Shown here one piece after another: positions 50,918 to 60,353 of a stretch of 64,000 nt of DNA. Location of the stretch: assembly GCA_937924995.1 (NCBI GenBank), contig CALEXY010000011.1:39056-103055 (forward strand), read 5' to 3'. Both the position numbers and the translations under genes were made by a program. Position 1 is the stretch's first letter; every line of letters begins with the position of its first letter. The notes below the pieces were generated by a model. It was not told the DNA's origin and did no database searches. It saw only the letters and a program-made list of their open reading frames with translations. The stretch is from an uncultured Candidatus Saccharibacteria bacterium. Lineage in GTDB: Bacteria > Patescibacteriota > Saccharimonadia > Saccharimonadales > Saccharimonadaceae.

Positions 50918-53356
50918 CTATTCGATTTCCGGTAACTTATCAATAATCTTATTCTTCAGAATCTTAATCATCACATTTCGGTAAAGCCAACGCGACATAT
51001 TCTCAATCGTCATCATTAGTGGCACCGTAATAATTAAAATCACTCCAAAGATTATCCATTCAATCATTGAGAGATTGATATGTACACTAAATAAACTCTG
51101 CAAGAAAATCATACAGAATAACATACCAAAGGTACATCCCCCCACAATTAATTTCTTCCAAATATTATCATACGGCATACAAATTCGTGCGAGATAAGTA
51201 ATTCCTACCACTTCCCAGCCTAACACGCAGAGCATACCGAGTTGCTCACGCGTGAGTCCCAGCCAAAGTTTTAAATTAATCAATGCCAAAACAATCACTA
51301 CATTAGTAAGCGCCGCCGGAATCGCCTTCTTTAAAATATTAATCATGAAATTTCCTCGAATCAAATCCTTATTCGGAATTTGCGCCAAGAAGAAACTCGG
51401 CACGCCAATTGTAAACATCGTAACTAGCGAAACTTGCGTCGGTAAAAGCGGATACATAAAACCAAAACCAATCGAGAGTAGTGCCACAATAAACGAAAAG
51501 ACATTTTTCACCAAGAACAATGACCCCGAACGCTCTAAGTTATTCACCACTCGACGCCCTTCATCTACAATCTGCGGCATCCGCGAAAAATCTGAATCAA
51601 GTAGCACCAGTTGCGCCACTTGTGAAGCCGCCTGAGAGCCTGAAGCCATTGCCACAGAACAATCCGCATCTTTTAAGGCCAAGATGTCATTCACGCCATC
51701 CCCAGTCATCGCTACGATATGTCCAGCTTTCTGTAAAATTTTCACCATTTTACGCTTTTCTTCTGGTCTCACCCGTCCGAAAACTGTATTTTCTAAGACA
51801 ATTTTTTCAAAATCACACCCCCCTGGCAAATTCGAAAGATCAACAAATTTCTTGGCATTTTTAATTCCTGCCTTCTCCGCCACAATCGAAACGGTTTCGG
51901 CATTATCACCCGAAATCACTTTTACCTCCACGCCTTGTTCGGCAAAATACTTAAACGTACGCTTAGCGGACTCACGAATTTCATTCATCAAAAGCACAAT
52001 ATTAATCGGTTTAATCGGCGAAATTTCTCGTTCTCCCGAAGCCAATAGTTCAACATCTTTTTTATTGGCAACTTCACCAAAAATTAAAACTCGATAACCT
52101 TGCTTAGTGAATTTCTGAATAGTTTTTTCGTACTTTTTTAAATCTTCTTTTAGGACGAATTCCGGCGCACCAATCAAAAAAGTTTTATCCTTAAACTGTA
52201 CGCCACTATATTTATACTTCGAAGAAAAACCAATAATTTGCTGCACCGAATCTTTATCAAATTTCACCCCCTTCATGGCTTGTTCTTCGGCAAATTTTTT
52301 TAGCGCCTTCATTGTGTCGTTGTCGGCTTCCTCCGCCATCATTGTTCGCCAAAAATCTGGATCTAGATTATCTTTTACCTCAGATCCCGTCATTTCATAA
52401 ATACCACTCACGCTCATTTTATCGTTCGTAATGGTGCCGGTTTTATCTACACACAAAACATCCACGCGCGCCAAGGTTTCGATACAATGCATATCATGTA
52501 CCAAAACTTTTTTCTGTGCCAAACGTACCGCAGATAAAACCAACGTCACCGAAGAAAGCAAGAATAATCCCTCAGGAATCATACCAACCACCGCCGCAAT
52601 CATCGCCTGAATACTCATTTTAATCGGTGTAGCATGAATAATATATTGTTGACCGAACATCAATAATCCAATTGGAATAATCAAAATTCCTGCCAATCTT
52701 ACAAAATTATTTAGTGATTTCAAAATCTCCGATTGCTCAGTGGTTTTAATCGCTTTTGCCTTGAGGGTTAATTGTGAAATATAAGAATCTGCACCCACGC
52801 GAGTTATTTTTGCGTAACATTTACCCGACACCACAAAACTTCCCGACATCAATTCACTATCTTCGGTTTTTTTAATCTCATCCGACTCACCCGTAAGTAA
52901 TGCCTCGTTTACCAAAATCTCACCCGATACCACCACGGCATCCGCTGGAATTTGCGCCCCCGCTTCCAAAATAATAATGTCATCTAAAACTAATTTATGC
53001 GTCCAAATTTCTTGCTCCCGCCCTTCTCGCATCACCTTGATTTTAGGCGTATTCAGCACACTTAATTTATCCAAAATCTGCTTGGCGCGTAATTCCTGTA
53101 AAATCCCAATCAGGGAATTAATAAAAATCAGCGGCAAAAAACTCATATCTTTATAAGCACGCACCAAAAATAGCAGCGTTGCTAAAAACAAAAAGACAAA
53201 GTTAAAGTAAGTTAGGGAATTACTGCGTACGATTTCACCAATGGTTTTCGTCGGCGCCTGAACCGCCATATTCACCTGACAATTTTTAATACGTTCTCTT
53301 ACTTCTTCCTGACTTAGTCCCTGAATCCCCCCTAAACTCTGCTTATTTTTTATCAC
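50918..53356 (-). CDS. cation-translocating P-type ATPase (CtpE-like)
   Basis: An 812-residue P-type ATPase. Actuator LLTGESDEIKK, phosphorylation DKTGTITND, nucleotide-binding and hinge TGDGVNDILALKDAD blocks are in order. M4 reads VVGMIPEGLFLLSS, the PEGL variant seen in CtpE-type and other P2-like pumps of Gram-positives. About ten membrane helices are visible, with the last six after residue 620. Calcium is a plausible substrate (CtpE), but the ion cannot be fixed from sequence. The start overlaps the end of the upstream coiled-coil gene by 14 bases. Confidence 0.9.
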   Translation of the reverse strand: MIKNKQSLGGIQGLSQEEVRERIKNCQVNMAVQAPTKTIGEIVRSNSLTYFNFVFLFLATLLFLVRAYKDMSFLPLIFINSLIGILQELRAKQILDKLSVLNTPKIKVMREGREQEIWTHKLVLDDIIILEAGAQIPADAVVVSGEILVNEALLTGESDEIKKTEDSELMSGSFVVSGKCYAKITRVGADSYISQLTLKAKAIKTTEQSEILKSLNNFVRLAGILIIPIGLLMFGQQYIIHATPIKMSIQAMIAAVVGMIPEGLFLLSSVTLVLSAVRLAQKKVLVHDMHCIETLARVDVLCVDKTGTITNDKMSVSGIYEMTGSEVKDNLDPDFWRTMMAEEADNDTMKALKKFAEEQAMKGVKFDKDSVQQIIGFSSKYKYSGVQFKDKTFLIGAPEFVLKEDLKKYEKTIQKFTKQGYRVLIFGEVANKKDVELLASGEREISPIKPINIVLLMNEIRESAKRTFKYFAEQGVEVKVISGDNAETVSIVAEKAGIKNAKKFVDLSNLPGGCDFEKIVLENTVFGRVRPEEKRKMVKILQKAGHIVAMTGDGVNDILALKDADCSVAMASGSQAASQVAQLVLLDSDFSRMPQIVDEGRRVVNNLERSGSLFLVKNVFSFIVALLSIGFGFMYPLLPTQVSLVTMFTIGVPSFFLAQIPNKDLIRGNFMINILKKAIPAALTNVVIVLALINLKLWLGLTREQLGMLCVLGWEVVGITYLARICMPYDNIWKKLIVGGCTFGMLFCMIFLQSLFSVHINLSMIEWIIFGVILIITVPLMMTIENMSRWLYRNVMIKILKNKIIDKLPEIE

Positions 53357-53840
53357 TTTTATCTTTACTTTCCGGAATTTCCATTTTTAATTTTGGTGTT
53401 TTCGGTATTTTTACCTCTGTTTTTTCGTGTCTATTTTTCTGCTTGGTTTTTAACCAAATCGCCCCTACCAACATAAGCACCAAACAAATACCCTTGAGCA
53501 CCAAATTAATTCTTGCATCCGTACCACTCTGAAGATTTTTATAAAAATTACTTTCAACTTTATATTTTTCTTCTTCCAGATCCAGAATCTCGGCTTCTAG
53601 TGCATGAATTTTTTCTTCCGTCTCACGCACCGGATTTTGTTCGAATTCCGATTTTAGTTTCCTTACTGCTTCCGTTTTTTCATTCAATTGACTCTGAATA
53701 ATTTCTTTGGATTGCCCCACATAATTTCGCACAGGATTATTTTCGTTATCAATTTTAATCTGTTTACTAAACAAAAAAAGGCCCAAACAGCCAGCCATCA
53801 GGATTACCATCGAAATGATATTTTTTATTTGTTTATTCAC
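53343..53840 (-). CDS. two-helix membrane protein with coiled coil, coupled to the ATPase
   Basis: A 165-residue protein. Hydrophobic helices at about 8-24 and 112-130 flank a charged coiled coil (about 45-100, EKTEAVRKLKSEFEQ and EEKIHALEAEILDLEEEKYK), and the tail is Lys/Glu/Pro-rich. No family is recognised. The 14-base overlap with the ATPase gene suggests translational coupling and a partner or assembly role. Confidence 0.7.
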   Translation of the reverse strand: MNKQIKNIISMVILMAGCLGLFLFSKQIKIDNENNPVRNYVGQSKEIIQSQLNEKTEAVRKLKSEFEQNPVRETEEKIHALEAEILDLEEEKYKVESNFYKNLQSGTDARINLVLKGICLVLMLVGAIWLKTKQKNRHEKTEVKIPKTPKLKMEIPESKDKSDKK

Positions 53841-53986
53841 CTAAAAATCTTTCTGTTATTTTATACAATTTAAAATATCTATCTCTTATTTTAGCACAAA
53901 AAGAATAATAATTAAAAACGCTTCACCTCTTGATTCTTTTCGGCTTTTGATATGTAATAACACTAGATAACGGAGCAGTATACCTC

Positions 53987-54568
53987 ATGGAAGGACTTAC
54001 CTATAAATATTATAGAAAGAATAAAAGTAAAAATATTTACCTAATCATCCATGGTGGTGGACCAGTTGGCGTAGAAACAGATTTTATTTCCGCCATTTTC
54101 GACACAATCGCCAAAACCAATAACAGTGCATTGTGTTTTAATTTTCCATATTGTGAGCGTGGGGAAGAAAACTCTAGTGGCCCTGATCTATTAGAAGAAG
54201 TATCAACTCTCAAACAAGTCATTGATTTTGTTCACGCAGAAGGTTATAGCCATATCACAATTGTTGCCAAATCACTCGGCGGGATTATCTCTAGTTATTA
54301 TTTTGCAAAATACCCAGACAAATCTATAGATCTCATTATCTTAGGCTATATCCCAAACGAAATAAAGCAAACTGCAATTTCAGACAACTTAAAATTGGTT
54401 ATACAGGGTAAAAATGATCGCTTTGCGGCGCCATCCGAAGTCCAAAAAATCGTCGGTAGCAAAGTAGCTGTAATTGAAATAAAAAATGCCGACCATAGTT
54501 ATCAAAATCACAACAAAGAACCGATTTACCAAAAAGAAGTGCTTAACTGTCTAGTTGATTGGATCTAA
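53987..54568 (+). CDS. small alpha/beta hydrolase
   Basis: A 193-residue hydrolase-fold protein. IYLIIHGGGPVGVETDFI (oxyanion loop), the nucleophile elbow AKSLGG (about residue 99) and the C-terminal acid/His pair (GKNDRFAAPSEV and NADHSYQ) are visible. It resembles the Tex30/KANL3 or dienelactone-hydrolase-like group. GGAG precedes the ATG by about 10 bases. It sits in an AT-rich stretch with the nuclease-like gene next to tRNA-Leu. Confidence 0.8.
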   Translation: MEGLTYKYYRKNKSKNIYLIIHGGGPVGVETDFISAIFDTIAKTNNSALCFNFPYCERGEENSSGPDLLEEVSTLKQVIDFVHAEGYSHITIVAKSLGGIISSYYFAKYPDKSIDLIILGYIPNEIKQTAISDNLKLVIQGKNDRFAAPSEVQKIVGSKVAVIEIKNADHSYQNHNKEPIYQKEVLNCLVDWI

Positions 54569-54661
54569 CTTCTATCAAAAATAAACTAATCGTTATTCCT
54601 TTTTTACCCTTTAATAACACTGAGTCAATGAATTATGCAGCTAGTGATACAATAGAAGTAT

Positions 54662-55051
54662 ATGAGCTACAAAATAATATTTGAAGGTCAGAGTCGTAAG
54701 CAACTTCGTTTTCACGAAGTCAACGCAATTTTATTTCTACTAGATTATTTTGATAGTGATATTACCTGCATTACTGCTGGTGCTGGAAAAACACCAGATC
54801 TAAGAATAAATAGCATTGAATGGGAACTTAAATCTCCTCAAGGTAATGGCGTTAAAACGATCGAGAACATCTTAAAGAAAGCTGCAAAGCAATCGAAAAA
54901 TATAGTCCTGGACTTTTCCCGTATAAAGATGAATGGCAATCAAGCACTCTCTAGGACGAGATACTATCTACATAACAACAAGCACCAGATTAAGAGATTG
55001 ATTATCATTACGAAAAACCATAAAATTATTGACTTTAAAGACGAGCTGTGA
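54662..55051 (+). CDS. stand-alone PD-(D/E)xK nuclease-toxin-like domain (CdiA-CT tRNase type)
   Basis: A 129-residue soluble protein. The segment TPDLRINSIEWELKSPQG provides the PD...ExK arrangement of PD-(D/E)xK nucleases, followed by TIENILKKAAKQSKNIVLDFSR, a pattern I associate with CdiA C-terminal tRNase domains of contact-dependent inhibition toxins. Here the domain stands alone, with no delivery part. TACAAT (54648-54653) is 8 bases before the ATG. It is the only gene in the window that ends in TGA. No obvious immunity gene is adjacent. It may be a phage or mobile-element remnant, or a defence nuclease. Confidence 0.6.
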   Translation: MSYKIIFEGQSRKQLRFHEVNAILFLLDYFDSDITCITAGAGKTPDLRINSIEWELKSPQGNGVKTIENILKKAAKQSKNIVLDFSRIKMNGNQALSRTRYYLHNNKHQIKRLIIITKNHKIIDFKDEL

Positions 55052-55065
55052 TATTATAACGGCAA

Positions 55066-55112
55066 AGAGTGAAACAAGGCACCGTATGGAGCTGGCGACA
55101 CTCTCTTTTTTT
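55066..55112 (+). terminator. hairpin with large loop after the nuclease-like gene
   Basis: AGAGTG (55066-55071) pairs with CACTCT (55099-55104) around 27 bases, followed by CTTTTTTT. It is a probable terminator. TGATATTAT just upstream also looks like an extended -10, so a very short RNA of about 45 bases is possible. Confidence 0.6.
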
Positions 55113-55165
55113 ACTATCAAAGACATTTTAGGCCCGGAAATTGTTATCAAACTTCAAAATTAACA

Positions 55166-55199
55166 ATCAAAAAAGGTCAATCTCAAACAGAGAAGACCT
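55166..55199 (-). terminator. terminator after tRNA-Leu
   Basis: On the minus strand AGGTCTTCTC pairs imperfectly with GAGATTGACCT around TGTTT and runs into TTTTTT (55173-55168). Confidence 0.6.
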
Positions 55200-55241
55200 A
55201 TTAATATCCTTTGCAGCAAATGCGATTCTAAAAAATACACT

Positions 55242-55328
55242 TGGTGGGCGAAGTGGGAATCGAACCCACACTCCATTACTGGAACTAGATTTTGAGTCTG
55301 GCGCGTCTACCAATTCCGCCATTCGCCC
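55242..55328 (-). tRNA. tRNA-Leu (anticodon CAA)
   Basis: Acceptor GGGCGAA pairs with TTCGCCC; the long variable arm (TTCCAGTAATGGAG region) marks a class II tRNA. The anticodon loop CTCAAAA gives CAA (leucine, UUG). TTCGATT is in the T arm and CCA is encoded at 55242-55244. Confidence 0.93.
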
Positions 55329-55386
55329 ATAGAGAAATTTTATCATATTTATAGAGTATTTCCAATAACTCTGTTATAATATTTTT

Positions 55387-57207
55387 ATGAATTCTGTAAC
55401 TGGTGGGCAATCTACAGAGGATAAGCAACGTCAAACCGTCGCCGATCTCGCTCGAAAAAAAGTCATGGAAGCCTTTCACCAAGGTGAGCATTCTGTTGTC
55501 AACCAAAATCTAGCTAACGTCGCACCCACTCGTGTGATTTCTTCTACTGCTTATAATCAAAATCTTAGTAATCAAAATTTGGCAAATTCCGCTTCCACCA
55601 CCAACCAAGCTACAGCTAAGTCACCAAAAAATTCTTTACTCAACTTAATTTCCAAGGCTCAGAAAAAACTAGAAGACCTTACAAAACCCACTGAAACTTA
55701 CGCCAAAAATTCTTTCAAGCATCCGTCTACTGAGACTTCAAATTCATCGACCTCCACCAGTACTGTCGCTAATCAAACTCCTTCCACCGAACGTCCGGTT
55801 TATCAAAATTTTGCCACACCAAAAACCGCTACCACGGGCAATCCCTTTCGCCGTACCTATCAAATTCAAACCGGCACGAATCGCTACAATCCATATCAAA
55901 ATCAAAGCTCAGTTAATCAGACTTTTAATGGCCAAGCTCCCGTAAGTTCAAGCAATTTCACAGGGAACTACACGACAAATCATCCAACCTATACCGTGCA
56001 GCCAAACACCCAAAATAATTCACAATATAATTACCAAACTCAACCTACTGGCGGCGAAATTGGTTCACTCAAACAAGCCCCAATCAATATGAATCAAAAA
56101 ATGGATTGGCAAAACTATCACAGCGCCTGGCAAAATTATTATCAAAAATATTACAGCGAATATTATGCCAAAGCCGCCAAATCCTATGTGGAAACTGAAA
56201 AAACCGAATTAAATAATCGGTACGAAAAACGTAATCAAATCGGCCAACTAGCTCTCGATAGCCAAAAGCGTTTACTCGAAAATCTCAAAAATCCAAAACC
56301 CAAAAATCTCGAGACCACAGAACTAAATTCGGAAACTTCCGAACCCAAATCTACCGACACTCCACCGTCCCTCGAATCAATTCACGTTAAAACCATCGAA
56401 GCTACATTAAAAGAACGCATCCAGAAAAAAGCCAGTAGCAGCTTCCAGCTCTCTAAAAAACACCGTAAATTCATTCCGATTTTCGCCGGAGTTTTCACGG
56501 TACTTTTCATTCTTTTCCTGCAGTATAACCGCCTAATCTTCGCTCCGATTATGGCCTATATTGCGCCCGGAAATACCAATGACACCGAAATTACCGCCAT
56601 TGACCCGACCATTACCGCCGCCCCGACCGCCGAGCCGAAGCTCATCATTCCGAAGCTCAATGTCGATGTTCCAGCGCATTTTAACATTGCTAATGACACG
56701 GCCACCATCGATGCCGCAATGAATCACGGAGTCGCTCAATTTAAAATCCCAGGCGCCGATGCTTTGCCAGGCCAAGTCGGAAATCTCGTCATTTCTGGAC
56801 ACTCTGCCGGTGATATTTATAGTAATAACCAATATAAATTTATTTTCTCCGGCCTCGAGCGTTTGCAGGATAATGATTTAATCTACGTCAATTACAATTC
56901 GGTTCGTTACACTTATAGAGTCACAAAGAAACAAACCGTCGAACCAACCGATGTGGCCGCATTAGTTTATCCAACTAGTAAACCAATCCTCACTCTCATC
57001 ACCTGTACTCCACTCGGCTCCGATCGTTACCGCCTATTAGTGACCGCCGAACAAGTCAGTCCGACCTACGAAGAAAAAGCTATTACCACTCCAACTCCCA
57101 CCGATACTACTGTCGCCCTACCAGGGAACAATGCTTCTTCCGAAATGCCAGCCAATGAGAAGCCATTCTTTCAAAAAATCTGGGGCTTCCTCACCAATAA
57201 TCATTAG
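55387..57207 (+). CDS. sortase with very long N-terminal cytoplasmic region
   Basis: A 606-residue protein. Residues 1-355 are Gln/Asn/Ser/Thr/Tyr-rich and disordered, with a short Lys/Glu helix. A transmembrane helix at about 361-380 is followed by the sortase barrel: IIPKLNVDVP, catalytic His472 (ISGHSAG), Cys540 (LITCTP) and Arg547 or Arg549 (GSDRYRLLV). The core resembles class D/E sortases. Ordinary sortases have fewer than 50 residues before the helix, so the 360-residue tail is exceptional. TATAAT (55375-55380), preceded by TGT, is 6 bases before the ATG. No clear LPxTG substrate lies in the window. Confidence 0.88.
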   Translation: MNSVTGGQSTEDKQRQTVADLARKKVMEAFHQGEHSVVNQNLANVAPTRVISSTAYNQNLSNQNLANSASTTNQATAKSPKNSLLNLISKAQKKLEDLTKPTETYAKNSFKHPSTETSNSSTSTSTVANQTPSTERPVYQNFATPKTATTGNPFRRTYQIQTGTNRYNPYQNQSSVNQTFNGQAPVSSSNFTGNYTTNHPTYTVQPNTQNNSQYNYQTQPTGGEIGSLKQAPINMNQKMDWQNYHSAWQNYYQKYYSEYYAKAAKSYVETEKTELNNRYEKRNQIGQLALDSQKRLLENLKNPKPKNLETTELNSETSEPKSTDTPPSLESIHVKTIEATLKERIQKKASSSFQLSKKHRKFIPIFAGVFTVLFILFLQYNRLIFAPIMAYIAPGNTNDTEITAIDPTITAAPTAEPKLIIPKLNVDVPAHFNIANDTATIDAAMNHGVAQFKIPGADALPGQVGNLVISGHSAGDIYSNNQYKFIFSGLERLQDNDLIYVNYNSVRYTYRVTKKQTVEPTDVAALVYPTSKPILTLITCTPLGSDRYRLLVTAEQVSPTYEEKAITTPTPTDTTVALPGNNASSEMPANEKPFFQKIWGFLTNNH

Positions 57208-57218
57208 AGACTAACAAA

Positions 57219-57245
57219 AAATAGACCCCGCTCGGGTCTATTTTT
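57219..57245 (+). terminator. intrinsic terminator after the sortase gene
   Basis: AAATAGACCC pairs with GGGTCTATTT across CGCTC. Confidence 0.82.
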
Positions 57246-57294
57246 AGCATCAGCATTATATTTAATTAAATCCAAAGAGCCCACCCACTCCATA

Positions 57295-57325
57295 AAAATA
57301 GACCTGGTTTCAGGTCTATTTTTTA
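57295..57325. terminator. terminator facing the PEGA gene
   Basis: AAAATAGACCTG pairs with CAGGTCTATTTT. Nearly the same stem as the sortase terminator 78 bases away; on the minus strand it ends the PEGA gene. Confidence 0.8.
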
Positions 57326-57332
57326 ATAAACT

Positions 57333-58868
57333 TTAGAATAATTTATCACGCTTAATTTGTAAGCCACTTTCACTTGTACCCACATAGTAAAGATAGCGGT
57401 TATTGTGATTAATTACTGCATCAAATCCGTCCGCCACCTTTTCCAAAATCGTACGTTGATTGTCGTGGTCAAAATCATAAACTTGCATCTTGCCATCCAC
57501 CACGTCAAACATCAAGTAATAATCTAATTGCCTAATCGTATTGTTCTTGTGCTCGAATTGCAAAAGCTCCATTAGCTCCAAATTTACCAACATCACCTTA
57601 TTGCCACTCACCCCCATGAAGAACTCACCATTCGCGGAAGTGTAAAATTCTGACGGCACTGCTTCCAAAGTTTTTTCCAAGGCCAAGTTTAAGCTGGTAT
57701 TTTCATTGTCATGATTTGGGTAATCATCCGTACTATAAACCCGTAGACTTTGACCAATTACCGTATTAAGGTATTTTTCGCCATAAAATTCAGTTAGGTT
57801 CACGAAAATCTGATTTAACCCCACCGATTCATCGACTTCGTCAATCTTGATTTCGCCCGTGTCCTTCAACTTAAAAATGCTAATCACAAATTTTTTATCT
57901 GCATTTAACTTCTTTACAAAAGCCAATTCCGAGCCATACATCGAGAATTTTGCCACATCCGATACTATGGTTTCGTAAATAATTTTTTCATTCAAATTCA
58001 CTTCACGAATTTTACCATCAATTAGCATCATCAGACGCGTAGCTTGTCCATCAGAAATTTGCACTTCCGAAATCGCATAACCATTCTTCGCCTTCTCTGT
58101 TTTTGTAAAAGTCTCAGCTTCTTTAGATTCCAGTTTCTTTTCTTGGACTATTTTTTCGATATCTTTATCGACAAAACTACTGATTACTTTAGTTAAATTC
58201 ACACTCTTAGTAACTTCTTTAAAATTCAACAACAACCACTCTGAAGCCTCACCCGAAACTAGATTCACTACCGCTTTTTCGCTGTTCTCATTCCAAATAA
58301 TTTTCTTCAAGCTACCAGTAAATTTTCCGTTTGATACAAAGCTCGTATAATTCGTTACATCAAATTCTGAAGTAGTAGTATCGCCTTCCAAATTCGTCAC
58401 ATACTTAAATTTCGGTGACTCTTTCAAACCGTAGAGAATTGCCCGATGATTGGTCGCCGTTTCAAAAAAACTCAAATCTTTTTCCGTTGTCAGAACTTCC
58501 GTTTCACGGGACTGCTTAAATAATCTTGGATATTTCAAGCGTAAAAGCTTGCCGGCGGTAATCGAAATTTTCTTACTCCAAGTATCATAGCCATCTTTTT
58601 TCAAAACAATTTCATGTTCGCCAGCCGAGAGTAATTTTGAAATATTAGTTTCCGCAATTTCGCGGCCATCCGCCACCACTTTGGCGCCTGTAGGCAAAGA
58701 TTCCGCCTGTACCATGCCGTATTGTTCAAACTCTAGTTTACGATTTAATCGCCAGCCTTTTACTACCGCCACTAAAATAAATACCATGAAAATCACGGCA
58801 AAAAATGAAATTACATCTACTATAACTACGCGAATTAATTGATTTCGCTTTTCTTTATCAAAGTCCAT
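57333..58868 (-). CDS. PEGA-domain membrane protein
   Basis: A 511-residue protein. One N-terminal helix (about 11-36) is followed by a PEGA domain (about 50-115: AESLPTGAKVVADGREIAETNISKLLSAGEHEIVLKKDGYDTW), then a large beta-rich region resembling WD/propeller-like repeats (NHRAILYGL, FSMYGSELAFVKK, NGEFFMGVSGNKVMLV, NNRYLYYVG). PEGA proteins are surface-associated in many bacteria. Start ATG 58868 is chosen over 58892 because TATAAT lies 9 bases before it on the minus strand. Confidence 0.8.
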   Translation of the reverse strand: MDFDKEKRNQLIRVVIVDVISFFAVIFMVFILVAVVKGWRLNRKLEFEQYGMVQAESLPTGAKVVADGREIAETNISKLLSAGEHEIVLKKDGYDTWSKKISITAGKLLRLKYPRLFKQSRETEVLTTEKDLSFFETATNHRAILYGLKESPKFKYVTNLEGDTTTSEFDVTNYTSFVSNGKFTGSLKKIIWNENSEKAVVNLVSGEASEWLLLNFKEVTKSVNLTKVISSFVDKDIEKIVQEKKLESKEAETFTKTEKAKNGYAISEVQISDGQATRLMMLIDGKIREVNLNEKIIYETIVSDVAKFSMYGSELAFVKKLNADKKFVISIFKLKDTGEIKIDEVDESVGLNQIFVNLTEFYGEKYLNTVIGQSLRVYSTDDYPNHDNENTSLNLALEKTLEAVPSEFYTSANGEFFMGVSGNKVMLVNLELMELLQFEHKNNTIRQLDYYLMFDVVDGKMQVYDFDHDNQRTILEKVADGFDAVINHNNRYLYYVGTSESGLQIKRDKLF

Positions 58869-58973
58869 ATTGTCAACATTATAACACATCAACCTCTATA
58901 AAAAATCAAACATAATCACTATTGATTTGCATAAGTATTATTATTATAATTAAACAAAAATAAGCGAGGAAAA

Positions 58974-60248
58974 ATGGAAAGAAATTTAACGAACCAGCGC
59001 GTTCAGAGTCGTGCCACTCATATTACTGTCAGAAACTCTGGCACTCTTAATCGCCACTTCGTTAAAGCCCCTCGCAAAATTGTCTTTTCTGATGATTTTT
59101 CAGCCGTCTCAGATATTCGCACTCCAGCTACCCCTGTAGCGTCAGCTCAACCAACCTCAGCCTCATATGTCACACCAGCCCCTACTGCCACCACGAAAAA
59201 AATGACCATTTCTTTTGATTCACTTCGCGAATCACTCAAAAATAGCGCCACTATGCGCCCTACTTCTAACACTCAAGCTACTTCTGCCCCGAAATCTCGC
59301 CCGGCCACTTCTCGCATCCAAATTTCTGCTCCGTTAGATATTTCTGCGCCAGCCCCAGTTACTACACCAATTAATTTTTCTGCGCCAGCCCCGGTTTCTA
59401 ACCCACTCAATCTTTCTAAACCTACCCCGGTTGCCAAGCCTACCCCCGTCTCCATTTCACATCCGCTCAATATCTCAGAGCCAACACCTACCCCGATAAG
59501 CTTTACGGCCCCAGTGGCACCGGTTATGCCAACCCCATTCACTACACCGGTTGCGCCATCCATTCCGGCAGCTCAACCAACTCCAGCTCGCCCAGTGCGC
59601 GCCACTGCTAAACCTCGTTCCACGGTTACACCTCTGCAATCACTTGCCGAACGTCGTCGCGAAGCTGACACGATTTCACATTTCTCCGCCAAAAAACTTA
59701 CTAATAAATCCCGCCAAAACTCCAAGGCTTTAATATCTGCCATGAAAGAGGAAACTAAACCAAAATCTGCTCCAATCATGGTTAAAAAACCAAAGGTTTC
59801 TAAGAAACATCTCATCTTTGCTGTCGCCAGCTCGATTTGTTGCATGGGCGTGCTCTATGCCACTCTCAAATTCAGTATGCCAGATATTAGCGCCAAAGTT
59901 GCCGCCGCTCAAAATGGCGCATCCTACCCATCTTTTGTGCCACGCGATTTTACCGCCCGCAGTGCCTCTTTCCAGAAAAATACTTTCTCTCTTGAATTTG
60001 TCGGACCAGACAAAACTCGCTTTACCCTTGACCAAGAAAAACTTCCTTGGGATAGCAACGCTTTATTAAATAATTACGTCAAGCCAACCTGGGGCGAGCA
60101 ATACGACACCATCCGCGAACAGGGACTCACCATTTACATGTATCAATCTAATGCCGCCTGGGTGAATGGTGGCACGGTCTACAAGCTCAATACCACCTCT
60201 GGAAGTCTCAGTAAAAAACAACTTAAAAACATTATTACCTCACTCTAA
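58974..60248 (+). CDS. proline-rich single-pass membrane protein of unknown function
   Basis: A 424-residue protein. Residues 50-235 are rich in Pro, Ala, Thr and Ser with short repeats (SAPAPV, NFSAPAPVSNPLNLSKPTPV type). A basic stretch (about 240-282) precedes a transmembrane helix at about 284-303. The outer domain (about 310-424) holds FVPRDFTARSASFQKN and the WGEQYDTI...GLTIYMYQS...WVNGGTVYKL pattern typical of DUF4367-like small domains, though family membership is tentative. GAGGA precedes the ATG. Confidence 0.7.
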   Translation: MERNLTNQRVQSRATHITVRNSGTLNRHFVKAPRKIVFSDDFSAVSDIRTPATPVASAQPTSASYVTPAPTATTKKMTISFDSLRESLKNSATMRPTSNTQATSAPKSRPATSRIQISAPLDISAPAPVTTPINFSAPAPVSNPLNLSKPTPVAKPTPVSISHPLNISEPTPTPISFTAPVAPVMPTPFTTPVAPSIPAAQPTPARPVRATAKPRSTVTPLQSLAERRREADTISHFSAKKLTNKSRQNSKALISAMKEETKPKSAPIMVKKPKVSKKHLIFAVASSICCMGVLYATLKFSMPDISAKVAAAQNGASYPSFVPRDFTARSASFQKNTFSLEFVGPDKTRFTLDQEKLPWDSNALLNNYVKPTWGEQYDTIREQGLTIYMYQSNAAWVNGGTVYKLNTTSGSLSKKQLKNIITSL

Positions 60249-60353
60249 ATTACATCAATTTCTCGGAACTTCGAAAAACTCAATTCCTCAGAATCTCAGC
60301 TAACCAAGCTGGGATTTTTCTTCTCTTGATGGTAGTGATATAATTAAGCCATT

